Assembly: GCA_003513015.1 (NCBI GenBank)
Contig: DOTA01000346.1
Span: forward strand, 1 to 10,875
Source of the DNA: Chloroflexota bacterium
GTDB lineage: Bacteria; Chloroflexota; Anaerolineae; Anaerolineales; UBA11858
Reading direction: 5' to 3'
Length of the DNA: 10,875 bases
Shown: one piece after another, positions 1 to 6,308 of the stretch
How the letters are laid out: each line of letters starts with the position of its first letter
How positions within the stretch are numbered: the first letter of the stretch is position 1
The notes under the pieces: generated by a model
What the model saw: the letters and a program-made list of their open reading frames with translations, nothing else
Databases searched by the model: none
What the model was told of the DNA's origin: nothing
Translations under genes and position numbers: made by a program

Positions 1-1175
1 ACGCCTTCGATTTGGGGCCAGTCGAAACCCACGCGGGCGGCGCGGGATTGATATTCCTGGGCTTGAGATAAGGCCGGAATGGCAATTGAAACCCCATCGA
101 GCAAGCTTTTTTCAGCTTCACCATTGGCGGCGCGCTCCGCAGCTTTGATTTGTTCCCAATTTTTGAGCACGGTGCCCACCCCATCGACCGCCAGATCGCC
201 AAAAACGTGGGGATGCCGTCGGATCAGTTTGGTACTGATGCCGTGGATCACATCCGCGCTGTTGAAATCTCCCTCTTCGCTGTTGATCTGGCTGAGCATC
301 GCTACCATCAGCAGCAGATCGCCGAACTCCTCCTGCATTTTCGCGGGATCATCGACATCGATGGCGGCCAGGGCCTCGTAGGCTTCTTCCAGCAAGTCGG
401 GGCGCAGGGATTGAGTAGTTTGCTCCTGATCCCAGGGGCAGCCTTCGGGGGCGCGCAGATGGGCAGTGATCTCTTGCAGGCTCTCAAAGGAAGTGTATTC
501 CCCCAGGGGCGGCAGGTAGTGCACGGTCAGCAGGCCGATGTGGGGGCTGCGGTCGATTTCGTAGAGGGGTAAATCTTCGATGATCTGTTGCTCCGTCCCG
601 GCGGCGTGGATCAATTTGACGGGATGTTCATCGGGATAGAGGTTCATCAGGGTGAGTTTGACATCGGAGGCTACATCGCGCGAGTAGATTTGGGCGATCA
701 GCGCGGGCGCATCCGGCGGGAACGGGGGGTGGTGCGCCATCCCCAATTCCAGAGCATCCACCAGGGCAGTATGCGGAAACGGATCCAGCCCCAGGGCCGT
801 AAACGTCGGCTCCAGGAAACTGAGGCCCTCCACAATCCGGGTGGGAATCTCCATTTCGCGGGCGCGGCGCAAAATTTCGGGGCCGGTGGTTTCCGCGATC
901 AACGGGTGTCCGGGGACAGCGTAAAGCACCCCTGCGGGGCGCTGCCCCAATTCCAAGATTTTCTCCACAATTTGAGCATAAACATCTTCAAAAGAGTCGA
1001 GTTTTTCGTAGAGATCATCGAAAGAAAAAATCGTCAGATTAGCAGGCAAATCCTGCACCACGGGATGTTGGCGGGTGCGCAGATAAATTTCTGTAGAGCT
1101 TTGGAGAGTTTGCCAGGCTTGCCGGGTCAGTAAATTGGCATCGCCGGGGCCGAGGCCAAGGAGGGTGATGTGCAT
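1..1175 (-). CDS. mazG: TP-methylase/MazG fusion protein (YabN type), 3' end cut by window edge
   Basis: The first 391 residues are visible and the C-terminus lies outside the window. Residues about 1-225 look like a tetrapyrrole-methylase (SAM-dependent) fold, with GLGPGD at 7-12 and VPGHP at 87-91. Residues about 232-391 are a MazG nucleoside triphosphate pyrophosphohydrolase domain: GCPWD at 245-249, the metal-binding set E263, E264, E267, E283 and D286 (EEAYE and EEFGD), RRHPHVFGD at 319-327, NWEQIK at 339-344 and RVGFDW at 381-386. MazG enzymes hydrolyse NTPs to NMP and pyrophosphate; the same fusion is known as Bacillus YabN, of about 490 residues. The methylase substrate is not evident. 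I chose the ATG at 1175 because MHITLLGLGPG is the usual family start, but the sequence upstream is C-rich with no Shine-Dalgarno. It follows rpsI after 113 nt and a palindrome, so it may be a separate unit. Confidence 0.93.
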   Translation of the reverse strand, partial: MHITLLGLGPGDANLLTRQAWQTLQSSTEIYLRTRQHPVVQDLPANLTIFSFDDLYEKLDSFEDVYAQIVEKILELGQRPAGVLYAVPGHPLIAETTGPEILRRAREMEIPTRIVEGLSFLEPTFTALGLDPFPHTALVDALELGMAHHPPFPPDAPALIAQIYSRDVASDVKLTLMNLYPDEHPVKLIHAAGTEQQIIEDLPLYEIDRSPHIGLLTVHYLPPLGEYTSFESLQEITAHLRAPEGCPWDQEQTTQSLRPDLLEEAYEALAAIDVDDPAKMQEEFGDLLLMVAMLSQINSEEGDFNSADVIHGISTKLIRRHPHVFGDLAVDGVGTVLKNWEQIKAAERAANGEAEKSLLDGVSIAIPALSQAQEYQSRAARVGFDWPQIEG

Positions 1176-1200
1176 AGGCGTTGGGGGGTTAGGGTTCAGG

Positions 1201-1279
1201 AGTGTTAAAGCAAAACGTAATGCGCAAAGCGTTGGCATGTTGAAGACATACCGACGCTTCACACATTACGTTTGACACT
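1201..1279. repeat. Long imperfect palindrome between rpsI and the mazG fusion
   Basis: The core at 1213-1273 folds symmetrically. Bases 1213-1222 pair with 1264-1273 (10 bp), a 4x4 internal loop follows, 1227-1235 pair with 1251-1259 (9 bp with one T-G), there is one mismatch, and 1237-1240 pair with 1246-1249 around a 5-nt loop. An outer AGTGT/ACACT pair (1201-1205 and 1275-1279) extends it asymmetrically. It begins 9 nt after the rpsI stop. No T-run follows on the minus strand, while a T-rich stretch (1279-1290) follows on the plus strand. It could end or stabilise the rplM-rpsI transcript, or be a small dispersed palindromic repeat; the sequence does not decide between these. Confidence 0.7.
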
Positions 1280-1288
1280 TTAATATTT

Positions 1289-1681
1289 TTAGCGCTTGGT
1301 ATAGGTCGGGGCCTTGCGGGCTCGTTTGAGACCTGGTTTCTTGCGCTCTTTCTCGCGGGGATCACGAGTAAGAAAGCCACTCTTGCGCAGCGCGGTTTTC
1401 AGATCGGGGTCAAGTTTGAGCAAAGCGCGGGCAACGCCCAATTGAACCGCGTCGGTTTGGCCGGTGACACCACCGCCCTGAACTAAAACACTAATATTCA
1501 GGGTGTTACGACGTCCAACGGTTTCCAGCGGGGCCACGATGGCTTCGATGTCACCGCCACGCGTGAAATACTCTTTGGCGGGTTTTTGGTTGACCACAAA
1601 CTCGCCCGTCCCATTCACAAGACGCACGCGGGCCGTGCTAGATTTGCGGCGTCCAATTCCTTCGTAATATTGATCAGCCAT
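1289..1681 (-). CDS. rpsI: 30S ribosomal protein S9
   Basis: S9 binds the 3' major (head) domain of 16S rRNA. Its C-terminal tail reaches the P-site tRNA. The 130 residues match the usual length. Visible family features are YEGIGRRKSSTARV near the N-terminus, YFTRGGD at about 38-44, the VQGGGVTGQTDAV stretch at about 68-80, the basic segment DPREKERKKPG, and the C-terminal YTKR tail (commonly SKR). A clear Shine-Dalgarno, AGGAGA, precedes the ATG. The gene starts 15 nt after rplM, the usual partner, so the two are almost certainly co-transcribed. A long palindrome follows directly downstream. Confidence 0.98.
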   Translation of the reverse strand: MADQYYEGIGRRKSSTARVRLVNGTGEFVVNQKPAKEYFTRGGDIEAIVAPLETVGRRNTLNISVLVQGGGVTGQTDAVQLGVARALLKLDPDLKTALRKSGFLTRDPREKERKKPGLKRARKAPTYTKR

Positions 1682-1696
1682 AATTTCTCCTGACGA

Positions 1697-2137
1697 TTAA
1701 GGCAAAACTTCTTCGATCGATTTCGGGTTTTGGGCAGCATGGGGATGGTCGGCGCCTGGGTAAACGCGCAACTTGCGCATCAGGCTATGCCCCATCCGAT
1801 TGTGTGGCAACATGCCCCAAACGGCCTTTTCGATCACGCGCTCCGGGTGCTTGGCGAGCAAATCGCGCAAGTTGGTGGATTTAATGCCGCCGGTATAACC
1901 AGTGTGATGATAATACATTTTGTCATCTAATTTATTCCCGGTAACTTTGATGTGAGCTGCGTTAACCACAATCACATAATCACCCATTTCGACACCGGGC
2001 GTAAAACTCGGTTTGTGTTTACCGAGCAGCACGGACGAAATTTGGGTGACCAAACGCCCCAGGGTCTGGTCATTGGCATCTACCACCACCCAGTCACGCT
2101 GGATTTCATCAGCTTTGGGATAGTACGTTTTCTGCAC
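1697..2137 (-). CDS. rplM: 50S ribosomal protein L13, GTG start
   Basis: L13 is an early-assembling 50S protein bound to 23S rRNA. From the GTG at 2135-2137 the product is 146 residues, close to the family's usual 142 or so, and begins MQKTYYPKADE. Family features include WVVVDANDQTLGRLVTQ, LLGKHKPSF, HTGYTGGIK, and the C-terminal stretch WGMLPHNRMGHSLMRKLRVY followed by HPHAAQ. A longer frame from an ATG at 2158 exists, but that ATG has no Shine-Dalgarno. GGAG at 2145-2148 sits 7 nt before the GTG and would lie inside the coding region of the longer form, so GTG is the better start. The gene heads the rplM-rpsI pair and is preceded by a structured-looking leader that might mediate autoregulation. 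Confidence 0.95.
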   Translation of the reverse strand: MQKTYYPKADEIQRDWVVVDANDQTLGRLVTQISSVLLGKHKPSFTPGVEMGDYVIVVNAAHIKVTGNKLDDKMYYHHTGYTGGIKSTNLRDLLAKHPERVIEKAVWGMLPHNRMGHSLMRKLRVYPGADHPHAAQNPKSIEEVLP

Positions 2138-2162
2138 TGTCTTTCTCCATAAATTCAAGTAA

Positions 2163-2220
2163 AGGTTTACAGGGGTATTGCCTTTAGCAAACGATGAATG
2201 CTCACCGAACCTGTTTACCT
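2163..2220 (-). promoter_or_regulatory. Candidate structured leader RNA of rplM (three-way junction)
   Basis: Read as minus-strand RNA, the outer stem is AGGUAAACAGG (2220-2210) against CCUGUAAACCU (2173-2163), giving 5 bp, an AA/AA internal loop and 4 bp. It encloses two arms. Arm one is CGGUGA/UCAUCG (2207-2202 with 2197-2192) with a 4-nt loop. Arm two is UUGC/GCAA (2190-2187 with 2181-2178) with a 5-nt loop. The G-U pair in arm one would be an A-C mismatch on the plus strand, which favours the rplM-sense transcript. It ends about 14 nt before the rplM Shine-Dalgarno. Its role is inferred; no match to a named leader family has been tested. Confidence 0.4.
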
Positions 2221-2254
2221 GAAACTACTTACATTACTTTATTCTCACCATTTT

Positions 2255-2998
2255 TTAGGATGGATAACTGACCTGGGTGAGGCTCAACCCTTGAGAGGGG
2301 GCTAAGCCCTGGAACATCGGCTGGGTTTGGGGTTGCTCCAAGGCCCGAGAGATAATCCCGGCTTCGAGTTTTCCTTGCGCCACCGCTACCTGCACAAACA
2401 CCATACGGCGCACCATGTGATACAGAAAGGCATTAGCGGTGACATCAAAGATCAGCCAATTCTCTTGCTGTCGCCATTGGGAGTGCTGCACCTGGCGGGT
2501 TGTGCTGCCACCTGCACGAGGAGGGCTGCCAAAAGCGGCAAAATCATGCGTACCCAGTAATTCTTGGGCACTGCTTTGCAACCGATCGAAATCTGGTTCC
2601 GGCCAAATACGCCAGGCATAACGCTCCCACAGCGGGTGACGAACCGGGTCGCAGAAGATCGTGTAACGATAACTGCGGCTGAGGGCACCGAAGCGGGGAT
2701 GGAAATCAGAGAGGCACTCCGAGATCGAGCGAACAGCCACATCTGAGGGCAGCGTGGCGTTCAAGGCTCGCAACAAGGCTTCTGGGGGGTGCTTCCAATC
2801 CAAATCGAAGGCCGCCACTTGCCCGGCGGCGTGTACGCCGCTATCGGTACGCCCGGCCATCAAAATCGATTGATCCTGCCAATCCAATTTCTTTAAAGCC
2901 GCTTCAAGGACACTCTGCACCGTCCGGATTTCAGCCTGTCGCTGCGAGCCGAAGAGTTCAGTGCCATCGTAAGCGAGAATAATTTTGTAACGTGCCAT
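2255..2998 (-). CDS. truA: tRNA pseudouridine(38-40) synthase TruA
   Basis: TruA isomerises uridines 38, 39 and 40 in the anticodon stem-loop of many tRNAs. The 247 residues match the shorter Gram-positive-type enzymes. The start MARYKIILAYDGTELFGSQRQ is canonical, with the flavour of the usual Y-D-G-T-x-F-x-G-x-Q block. The catalytic aspartate is D52 in GRTDSGVHA (49-57). RSYRYTI, HDFAAFGSP and FLYHMVRRMV are further family blocks, the last near the C-terminus. It follows rplQ after 48 nt and precedes rplM, the order also seen in Bacillus. No Shine-Dalgarno is present; the region just before the ATG is a heptamer repeat, so initiation must rely on something else or be weak. Confidence 0.97.
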   Translation of the reverse strand: MARYKIILAYDGTELFGSQRQAEIRTVQSVLEAALKKLDWQDQSILMAGRTDSGVHAAGQVAAFDLDWKHPPEALLRALNATLPSDVAVRSISECLSDFHPRFGALSRSYRYTIFCDPVRHPLWERYAWRIWPEPDFDRLQSSAQELLGTHDFAAFGSPPRAGGSTTRQVQHSQWRQQENWLIFDVTANAFLYHMVRRMVFVQVAVAQGKLEAGIISRALEQPQTQPMFQGLAPSQGLSLTQVSYPS

Positions 2999-2999
2999 T

Positions 3000-3018
3000 T
3001 TAGCAGTTAGCAGTCAGC
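3000..3018. repeat. Short heptamer tandem repeat upstream of truA
   Basis: On the plus strand TTAGCAG occurs twice in tandem (3000-3006 and 3007-3013), followed by the partial variant TCAGC (3014-3018). It lies 1 nt upstream of the truA ATG, in the place where a ribosome binding site would be. The copy number is low, so this could be a remnant of a dispersed heptamer repeat or coincidence. Confidence 0.55.
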
Positions 3019-3046
3019 TTTTTAGCGAACCGCTCCCAGCTAATAC

Positions 3047-3424
3047 TTATTCTTCCACCAACTCGAGAATAACCATCTCGGATGCATCGCCCTGACGGAT
3101 ACCCAACTTAGTCATACGGGTATAGCCGCCCTGGCGGTTTTCAAACCGAGGGGCAATATCATCGAACAACTTGGTGACAATTTCTTTGTCAGCCAAGCGA
3201 GCAGCCGCCAGACGCCGTACATGCACAGCTTCGGCACCTTCTGCAGCATTACCGCGTTTTGCCAGGGTAATCAACTTTTCGGCATGGCCACGCACTGCTT
3301 CCGCTTTAGCGCGGGTGGTACGAATGCGTTCATGCTCAAATAATTGTTTCACCATGATCCGACGCAAGGCCGCGCGCTGATCTTTGCTACGGCTTAGCTT
3401 TTTTCCAGCTATTTTGTGTCGCAT
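3047..3424 (-). CDS. rplQ: 50S ribosomal protein L17
   Basis: L17 sits near the peptide exit side of the 50S subunit. The 125 residues fit the family. The N-terminus MRHKIAGKKLSRSKDQRAAL and the block RIRTTRAKAEAVRGHAEKLITLAKRG are diagnostic, followed by RLAAARLADKEIVTKLFDDIAPRF and the GGYTRMTKLGIRQGDASEMVILEL C-terminal motif. The ATG is 5 nt after the rpoA stop. The Shine-Dalgarno GGAG overlaps that stop, pointing to translational coupling with rpoA, its standard neighbour. Confidence 0.98.
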   Translation of the reverse strand: MRHKIAGKKLSRSKDQRAALRRIMVKQLFEHERIRTTRAKAEAVRGHAEKLITLAKRGNAAEGAEAVHVRRLAAARLADKEIVTKLFDDIAPRFENRQGGYTRMTKLGIRQGDASEMVILELVEE

Positions 3425-3429
3425 CTGAA

Positions 3430-4404
3430 TTACTCCACTTCTTCTTCTATTTCCTCGTCATCGAGGTAGCCTTTTTCGGCCATTTTTTGGCGCAACTCGG
3501 TGAGACTCTTCTCTCCGAAGTTACGGATCGACATTACGGCTTCATCACCTTTGGTCAGCAAATCAATCACTTCGCCAATCGTGGTAATGCCGGTGCGCTT
3601 GAGTGAGTTGAACACCCGTACCGACAAATCCAGATTCTCGATTGGGGTTTCGATGATTTCGCTGGTCAAACGGCCGGGTTCTTCGTAATCTTCTACGATA
3701 GCGGTCAGTGACTCTTCACTGACACCGGCCAGGTGACGCAGATGATCAATCAGGATTTTGGCGCTAATGCTGAGTGCATCTTCAGGGCCAATTGTGCCAT
3801 CTGTCCACACTTCCATGGTCAGGCGGTCATAATTGGTGCTTTGTCCAACTCGAGCAGAACTGACATCCCAATCCACACGCTGCACGGGGCTGTAAATGGC
3901 ATCAACTGGTAGTTCACCAATCGGCAAACGCCCAAGGCGTTCGTCCGCTGGAGAATAGCCTCTCCCACGTTCTACAGTGAGTTCGATTTCCAGGGGTGTA
4001 TCCCGGTCATCGACTGTAAAAAGGTAAAGATCAGGGTTAACGATCTCAACCTCGGGCGGGGCTATGATATCAGCAGCCGTTACAACGCCGCTACCACTAA
4101 CTTCAATATGAATACGAGCGGTATCCACATCATAAAGTTTCAGACGCAGCAGTTTGATTTGCAGCATCACCCGGATAACATCTTCACGCACGCCGGGAAT
4201 TTCACTAAACTCGTGCTGCACATCGGCGACCCGCATTGAGGTAACCGCAGCACCATCCAATGATGAGAGCAGCACCCGGCGTAAGGCATTGCCTAAGGTG
4301 ATTCCGTAACCACGCTCCAACGGGCCGATAACAAATTTGCCGTAATTTCGAGATTCCGCTTCGCGCTCGATTTTCGGCGTAACCATATTATTCAATCCCA
4401 ACAC
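3430..4404 (-). CDS. rpoA: DNA-directed RNA polymerase subunit alpha
   Basis: Alpha dimerises to nucleate RNA polymerase assembly, and its C-terminal domain contacts UP elements and activators. The 324 residues compare with 329 in E. coli. The N-terminal domain (about 1-235) includes YGKFVIGPLERGYGITLGNALRRVLLSS, the conserved assembly segment. A linker follows, then the C-terminal domain at about 255-313. In LSVRVFNSLKRTGITTIGEV, R263 and N266 line up with the E. coli DNA-contacting R265 and N268; NFGEKSL at 295-301 matches the second DNA-contact loop. The tail is very acidic. The start is a GTG at 4402-4404 with AAGGG about 7 nt upstream; an in-frame ATG at residue 7 (4384-4386) is a possible alternative. 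Confidence 0.97.
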   Translation of the reverse strand: MLGLNNMVTPKIEREAESRNYGKFVIGPLERGYGITLGNALRRVLLSSLDGAAVTSMRVADVQHEFSEIPGVREDVIRVMLQIKLLRLKLYDVDTARIHIEVSGSGVVTAADIIAPPEVEIVNPDLYLFTVDDRDTPLEIELTVERGRGYSPADERLGRLPIGELPVDAIYSPVQRVDWDVSSARVGQSTNYDRLTMEVWTDGTIGPEDALSISAKILIDHLRHLAGVSEESLTAIVEDYEEPGRLTSEIIETPIENLDLSVRVFNSLKRTGITTIGEVIDLLTKGDEAVMSIRNFGEKSLTELRQKMAEKGYLDDEEIEEEVE

Positions 4405-4452
4405 GGTTCACCCTTCCCTCTTTTTTTATTTCTAAAGAACTGTCGACAGACA

Positions 4453-5094
4453 TTATCGCCGTGAGTAATACTCAACGATAAGTTGCTCGTTCATGTTTCC
4501 ATCAATCTCAATTCGTTCAGGTAAGCGAACAATTTTGCCCGAAAGGTTTTTGAGATCGCGGCTTACCCATTCGGGTGCATTACGATCTTCGGCCAAAGAA
4601 CGGAGTTCTTTGAAGTATGTCCGACCACGGGAGCCGTCTCGAACAATGATCTCATCACCTGGGTTAAGCAGCATGGATGGCACATCCGTGCGACGTCCGT
4701 TGACATCGAAGTGACCATGCGTTACTAACAAACGAGCTTCAGCGCGGCTATCTGCATACCCCATGCGGTAGACAACATTGTCGAGCCGCGTTTCGAGGAT
4801 TTGGAGCAGATTGAGGCCTGTCAGGCCACGACGCTTGAGCGATTCTTCATAATATCGGCGGAACTGACGTTCCATCACACCATAGATGCGGCGAGCTTTC
4901 TGCTTGGCGCGCAATTGACGAGCATAGTCTGATTCGCGACGACGGCGAAACTGAGCAGTGCGTCCATGTTGTCCGGGGGGATAGCCCCGCCGGTCAAAGG
5001 AGCACTTCGCCGTAAAACAACGTGCGCCTTTGAGGAACAGTTTTTCGTTTTCGCGCCGGCACAATTTGCAAACTGGCCCACGATACTTTGCCAT
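4453..5094 (-). CDS. rpsD: 30S ribosomal protein S4 (zinc-binding form)
   Basis: S4 is a primary 16S rRNA binder that starts assembly of the 5' domain. In several bacteria it also represses its own operon. The 213 residues are typical. Cysteines at 9, 12, 26 and 31 form the C-X2-C-X13-C-X4-C knuckle of the zinc-containing form. The S4 RNA-binding domain (about 100-165) includes [35 protein letters not shown] purine-rich AAAGGAAAG precedes the ATG. It lies 27 nt after rpsK and 48 nt before rpoA, as in alpha operons that keep S4. Confidence 0.98.
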   Translation of the reverse strand: MAKYRGPVCKLCRRENEKLFLKGARCFTAKCSFDRRGYPPGQHGRTAQFRRRRESDYARQLRAKQKARRIYGVMERQFRRYYEESLKRRGLTGLNLLQILETRLDNVVYRMGYADSRAEARLLVTHGHFDVNGRRTDVPSMLLNPGDEIIVRDGSRGRTYFKELRSLAEDRNAPEWVSRDLKNLSGKIVRLPERIEIDGNMNEQLIVEYYSRR

Positions 5095-5121
5095 GGATCT
5101 TTCCTTTTCTTCCTATCAGAT

Positions 5122-5523
5122 TTATACGCGGCGCTTCTTAGGAGGCCGGCAACCATTATGAGGCACAGGGGTGAGATCGTGAATTGCAGTCACGCGCAAC
5201 CCTAACGCCTGTACCGCCCGAATCGCGGCATCACGACCAGGTCCGGGGCCTTTAAGATAAATGGCCACTTCTTGCAAGCCCAAGCCCATGGCATTTTTGA
5301 CAGCCTGTTCGGTCGCCAAACGTGCGGCAAAAGGCGTACTCTTGCGGGAACCTTTGAAACCTGCGGACCCAGCGCTACCCCAACACACAGCATTTCCCTG
5401 CGGATCGGTTACGGTAACAATGGTATTGTTAAATGTTGCAAAAATATGTACCTGTCCAGAAGACAGAGTACGCTTAGTTTTACGTGCGCCACCTTTTCGG
5501 CGCACAGGACGCTTTTGAGCCAT
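5122..5523 (-). CDS. rpsK: 30S ribosomal protein S11
   Basis: S11 lies on the 30S platform beside the E site. The 133-residue product starts [12 protein letters not shown]. It carries the family core [48 protein letters not shown] and the C-terminal signature [18 protein letters not shown]. The ATG at 5521-5523 has GAGG 4 nt upstream, a rather short spacing. A GTG four codons earlier is in frame, but it has no Shine-Dalgarno and would swallow the GAGG. The long spacer before this gene is unusual in an otherwise tight cluster. Confidence 0.97.
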   Translation of the reverse strand: MAQKRPVRRKGGARKTKRTLSSGQVHIFATFNNTIVTVTDPQGNAVCWGSAGSAGFKGSRKSTPFAARLATEQAVKNAMGLGLQEVAIYLKGPGPGRDAAIRAVQALGLRVTAIHDLTPVPHNGCRPPKKRRV

Positions 5524-5717
5524 ACTACCTCGCACTTATTTTCTTATTCTTGGTGCTATCAAGGCCTGGAAGAGCATCCACAAAACGGTCAGCCACGAAG
5601 GGAGGAAGGTCCCGTCCGCAATGCAGATCTCAACTCATAGAAACCAGACTAGAGAAAGGTTTTCTAAACATACTAGAAATCAACGAACCACCTTCCAGAA
5701 GCCTGGTAATTCTCAAA
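5524..5717 (-). other. Non-coding spacer between rpsM and rpsK, possibly structured
   Basis: This 194-nt stretch has no convincing gene. As minus-strand RNA it can form a closing 7-bp helix, GGAAGGU (5696-5690) with ACCUUCC (5610-5604), around three hairpins. These are UUUCUA/UAGAAA (5679-5674 with 5666-5661), CUCUAG/CUAUGAG with one bulge (5654-5649 with 5640-5634), and UCUGC/GCGGA (5627-5623 with 5619-5615). The last needs a G-U pair that exists only on this strand. A CCAG/CUGG hairpin competes with the closing helix. A 7-bp match in 194 nt is near what chance gives, so the structure is tentative. I see no convincing promoter. Confidence 0.4.
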
Positions 5718-6107
5718 CTATTTCTTGGTGGCGCCTCGTCGACGACCGCGCCCGGCCACAGTTTTCTTGGGGCCTTTGGTGGTACGTGCATTTGTACGAG
5801 TGCGTTGCCCGCGGGCAGGCAGATGGCGGCGATGCCGCAAACCACGATAACAACCGATTTCTATCAGCCGTTTGATGTGCATCTGACGCTCACGGCGCAA
5901 GTCACCTTCAACTTTATAATTTTGCGAGATGTAATCACGCAAGCTATTGACTTCAGTTTCTGTCAAATCTTGAACGCGCGTATCAGGACTAACGCCTGTT
6001 GCAGCCAGCGTTTGGTGTGCCCGAGTGAGTCCAATTCCAAAAATATAAGTCAAGCCAATTTCAACCCGCTTGTTACGCGGAAGATCTACACCTTCAATAC
6101 GTGCCAT
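5718..6107 (-). CDS. rpsM: 30S ribosomal protein S13
   Basis: S13 sits in the 30S head and contacts P-site tRNA and the 50S subunit through bridge B1. The 129 residues are slightly longer than the E. coli protein. [26 protein letters not shown] is a clear family N-terminus. A helical coiled region leads to the conserved [27 protein letters not shown] block and a lysine/arginine-rich tail. The Shine-Dalgarno AGGGA overlaps the rpmJ stop, and only 5 nt separate the two genes, suggesting coupling. Downstream there is a 194-nt gap before rpsK. Confidence 0.98.
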   Translation of the reverse strand: MARIEGVDLPRNKRVEIGLTYIFGIGLTRAHQTLAATGVSPDTRVQDLTETEVNSLRDYISQNYKVEGDLRRERQMHIKRLIEIGCYRGLRHRRHLPARGQRTRTNARTTKGPKKTVAGRGRRRGATKK

Positions 6108-6112
6108 TTTTT

Positions 6113-6226
6113 CTATCCCTGTCGCTGTTTATGCTTTGGATTTTCACAAATTACATATACTGTGCCCTTGCGTTTAACAATTTTGCACTTGGCGCAGCGT
6201 TTTTTTACAGATGCTGAAACTTTCAT
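6113..6226 (-). CDS. rpmJ: 50S ribosomal protein L36 (zinc-binding form)
   Basis: L36 is the smallest 50S protein and joins late in assembly. The 37-residue product begins [15 protein letters not shown] and ends [10 protein letters not shown]11, C14, C27 and H32 form the CCCH zinc ribbon of the zinc-containing form. AGGAG (6233-6237) lies 6 nt before the ATG. This is the first gene after a predicted promoter and stem-loop. In most bacteria infA directly precedes it; here map does. Confidence 0.97.
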   Translation of the reverse strand: MKVSASVKKRCAKCKIVKRKGTVYVICENPKHKQRQG

Positions 6227-6240
6227 GATTCTCTCCTGAT

Positions 6241-6263
6241 GCCGAGCTACCTTCCGGCTCAGC
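6241..6263 (-). promoter_or_regulatory. 5' stem-loop in the rpmJ leader
   Basis: Minus-strand RNA GCUGAGC (6263-6257) pairs with GCUCGGC (6247-6241): 7 bp including one U-G, with a 9-nt loop. The U-G pair would be a mismatch on the plus strand. If the predicted promoter is real, the stem starts about 3 nt after the transcription start and ends 3 nt before the Shine-Dalgarno, so it could protect the mRNA 5' end or influence rpmJ initiation. Confidence 0.5.
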
Positions 6264-6272
6264 AAAGCCTTG

Positions 6273-6301
6273 ATTATACTTACGCTTTTTTATTCCGTCT
6301 A
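6273..6301 (-). promoter_or_regulatory. Predicted sigma70-type promoter for rpmJ-rpsM-rpsK-rpsD-rpoA-rplQ
   Basis: Minus strand: TAGACG (6301-6296) at -35, a 17-nt spacer, and a perfect TATAAT (6278-6273) at -10. The start site would be near 6266, giving a roughly 40-nt leader. It sits in the only real gap between map and rpmJ, just after the map stop. This would let the alpha-operon part, including rpoA, be transcribed independently of the upstream spc part. Confidence 0.65.
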
Positions 6302-6308
6302 GTCTTAA

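Noticed and set aside
150..1133. Plus-strand open frames of 140 and 181 codons
   Set aside because: They lie opposite the methylase-MazG gene, whose motifs are intact across the whole stretch.
1272..1305. Plus-strand promoter built on TTGACA at 1272-1277
   Set aside because: No -10 hexamer at 16-18 nt spacing, and no plus-strand gene downstream.
3022..3043. Hairpin in the rplQ-truA gap as a terminator
   Set aside because: The stem is only 4-5 bp, and on the coding strand it is followed by A residues rather than U residues.
4440..4449. Perfect 10-nt palindrome CTGTCGACAG between rpsD and rpoA
   Set aside because: Short and isolated; no promoter elements around it to make it an operator, and such palindromes occur by chance.
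4430..4480. Promoter for rpoA around GATAAT at the end of rpsD
   Set aside because: The candidate -35 TTGAGT is only 12 nt away, and nothing suitable lies at 16-18 nt.
5524..5535. GTG start four codons upstream for rpsK
   Set aside because: No Shine-Dalgarno precedes it, and it would place the GAGG motif inside the gene.
5630..5845. Small minus-strand reading frame entering the rpsM-rpsK spacer
   Set aside because: Most of it is an out-of-frame reading of rpsM; the spacer part encodes nothing recognisable and has no Shine-Dalgarno.
5484..6239. 251-codon open frame on the plus strand
   Set aside because: It runs antisense through the start of rpsK, the spacer, rpsM and rpmJ. The product resembles no family I know, and the opposite strand holds canonical ribosomal proteins.
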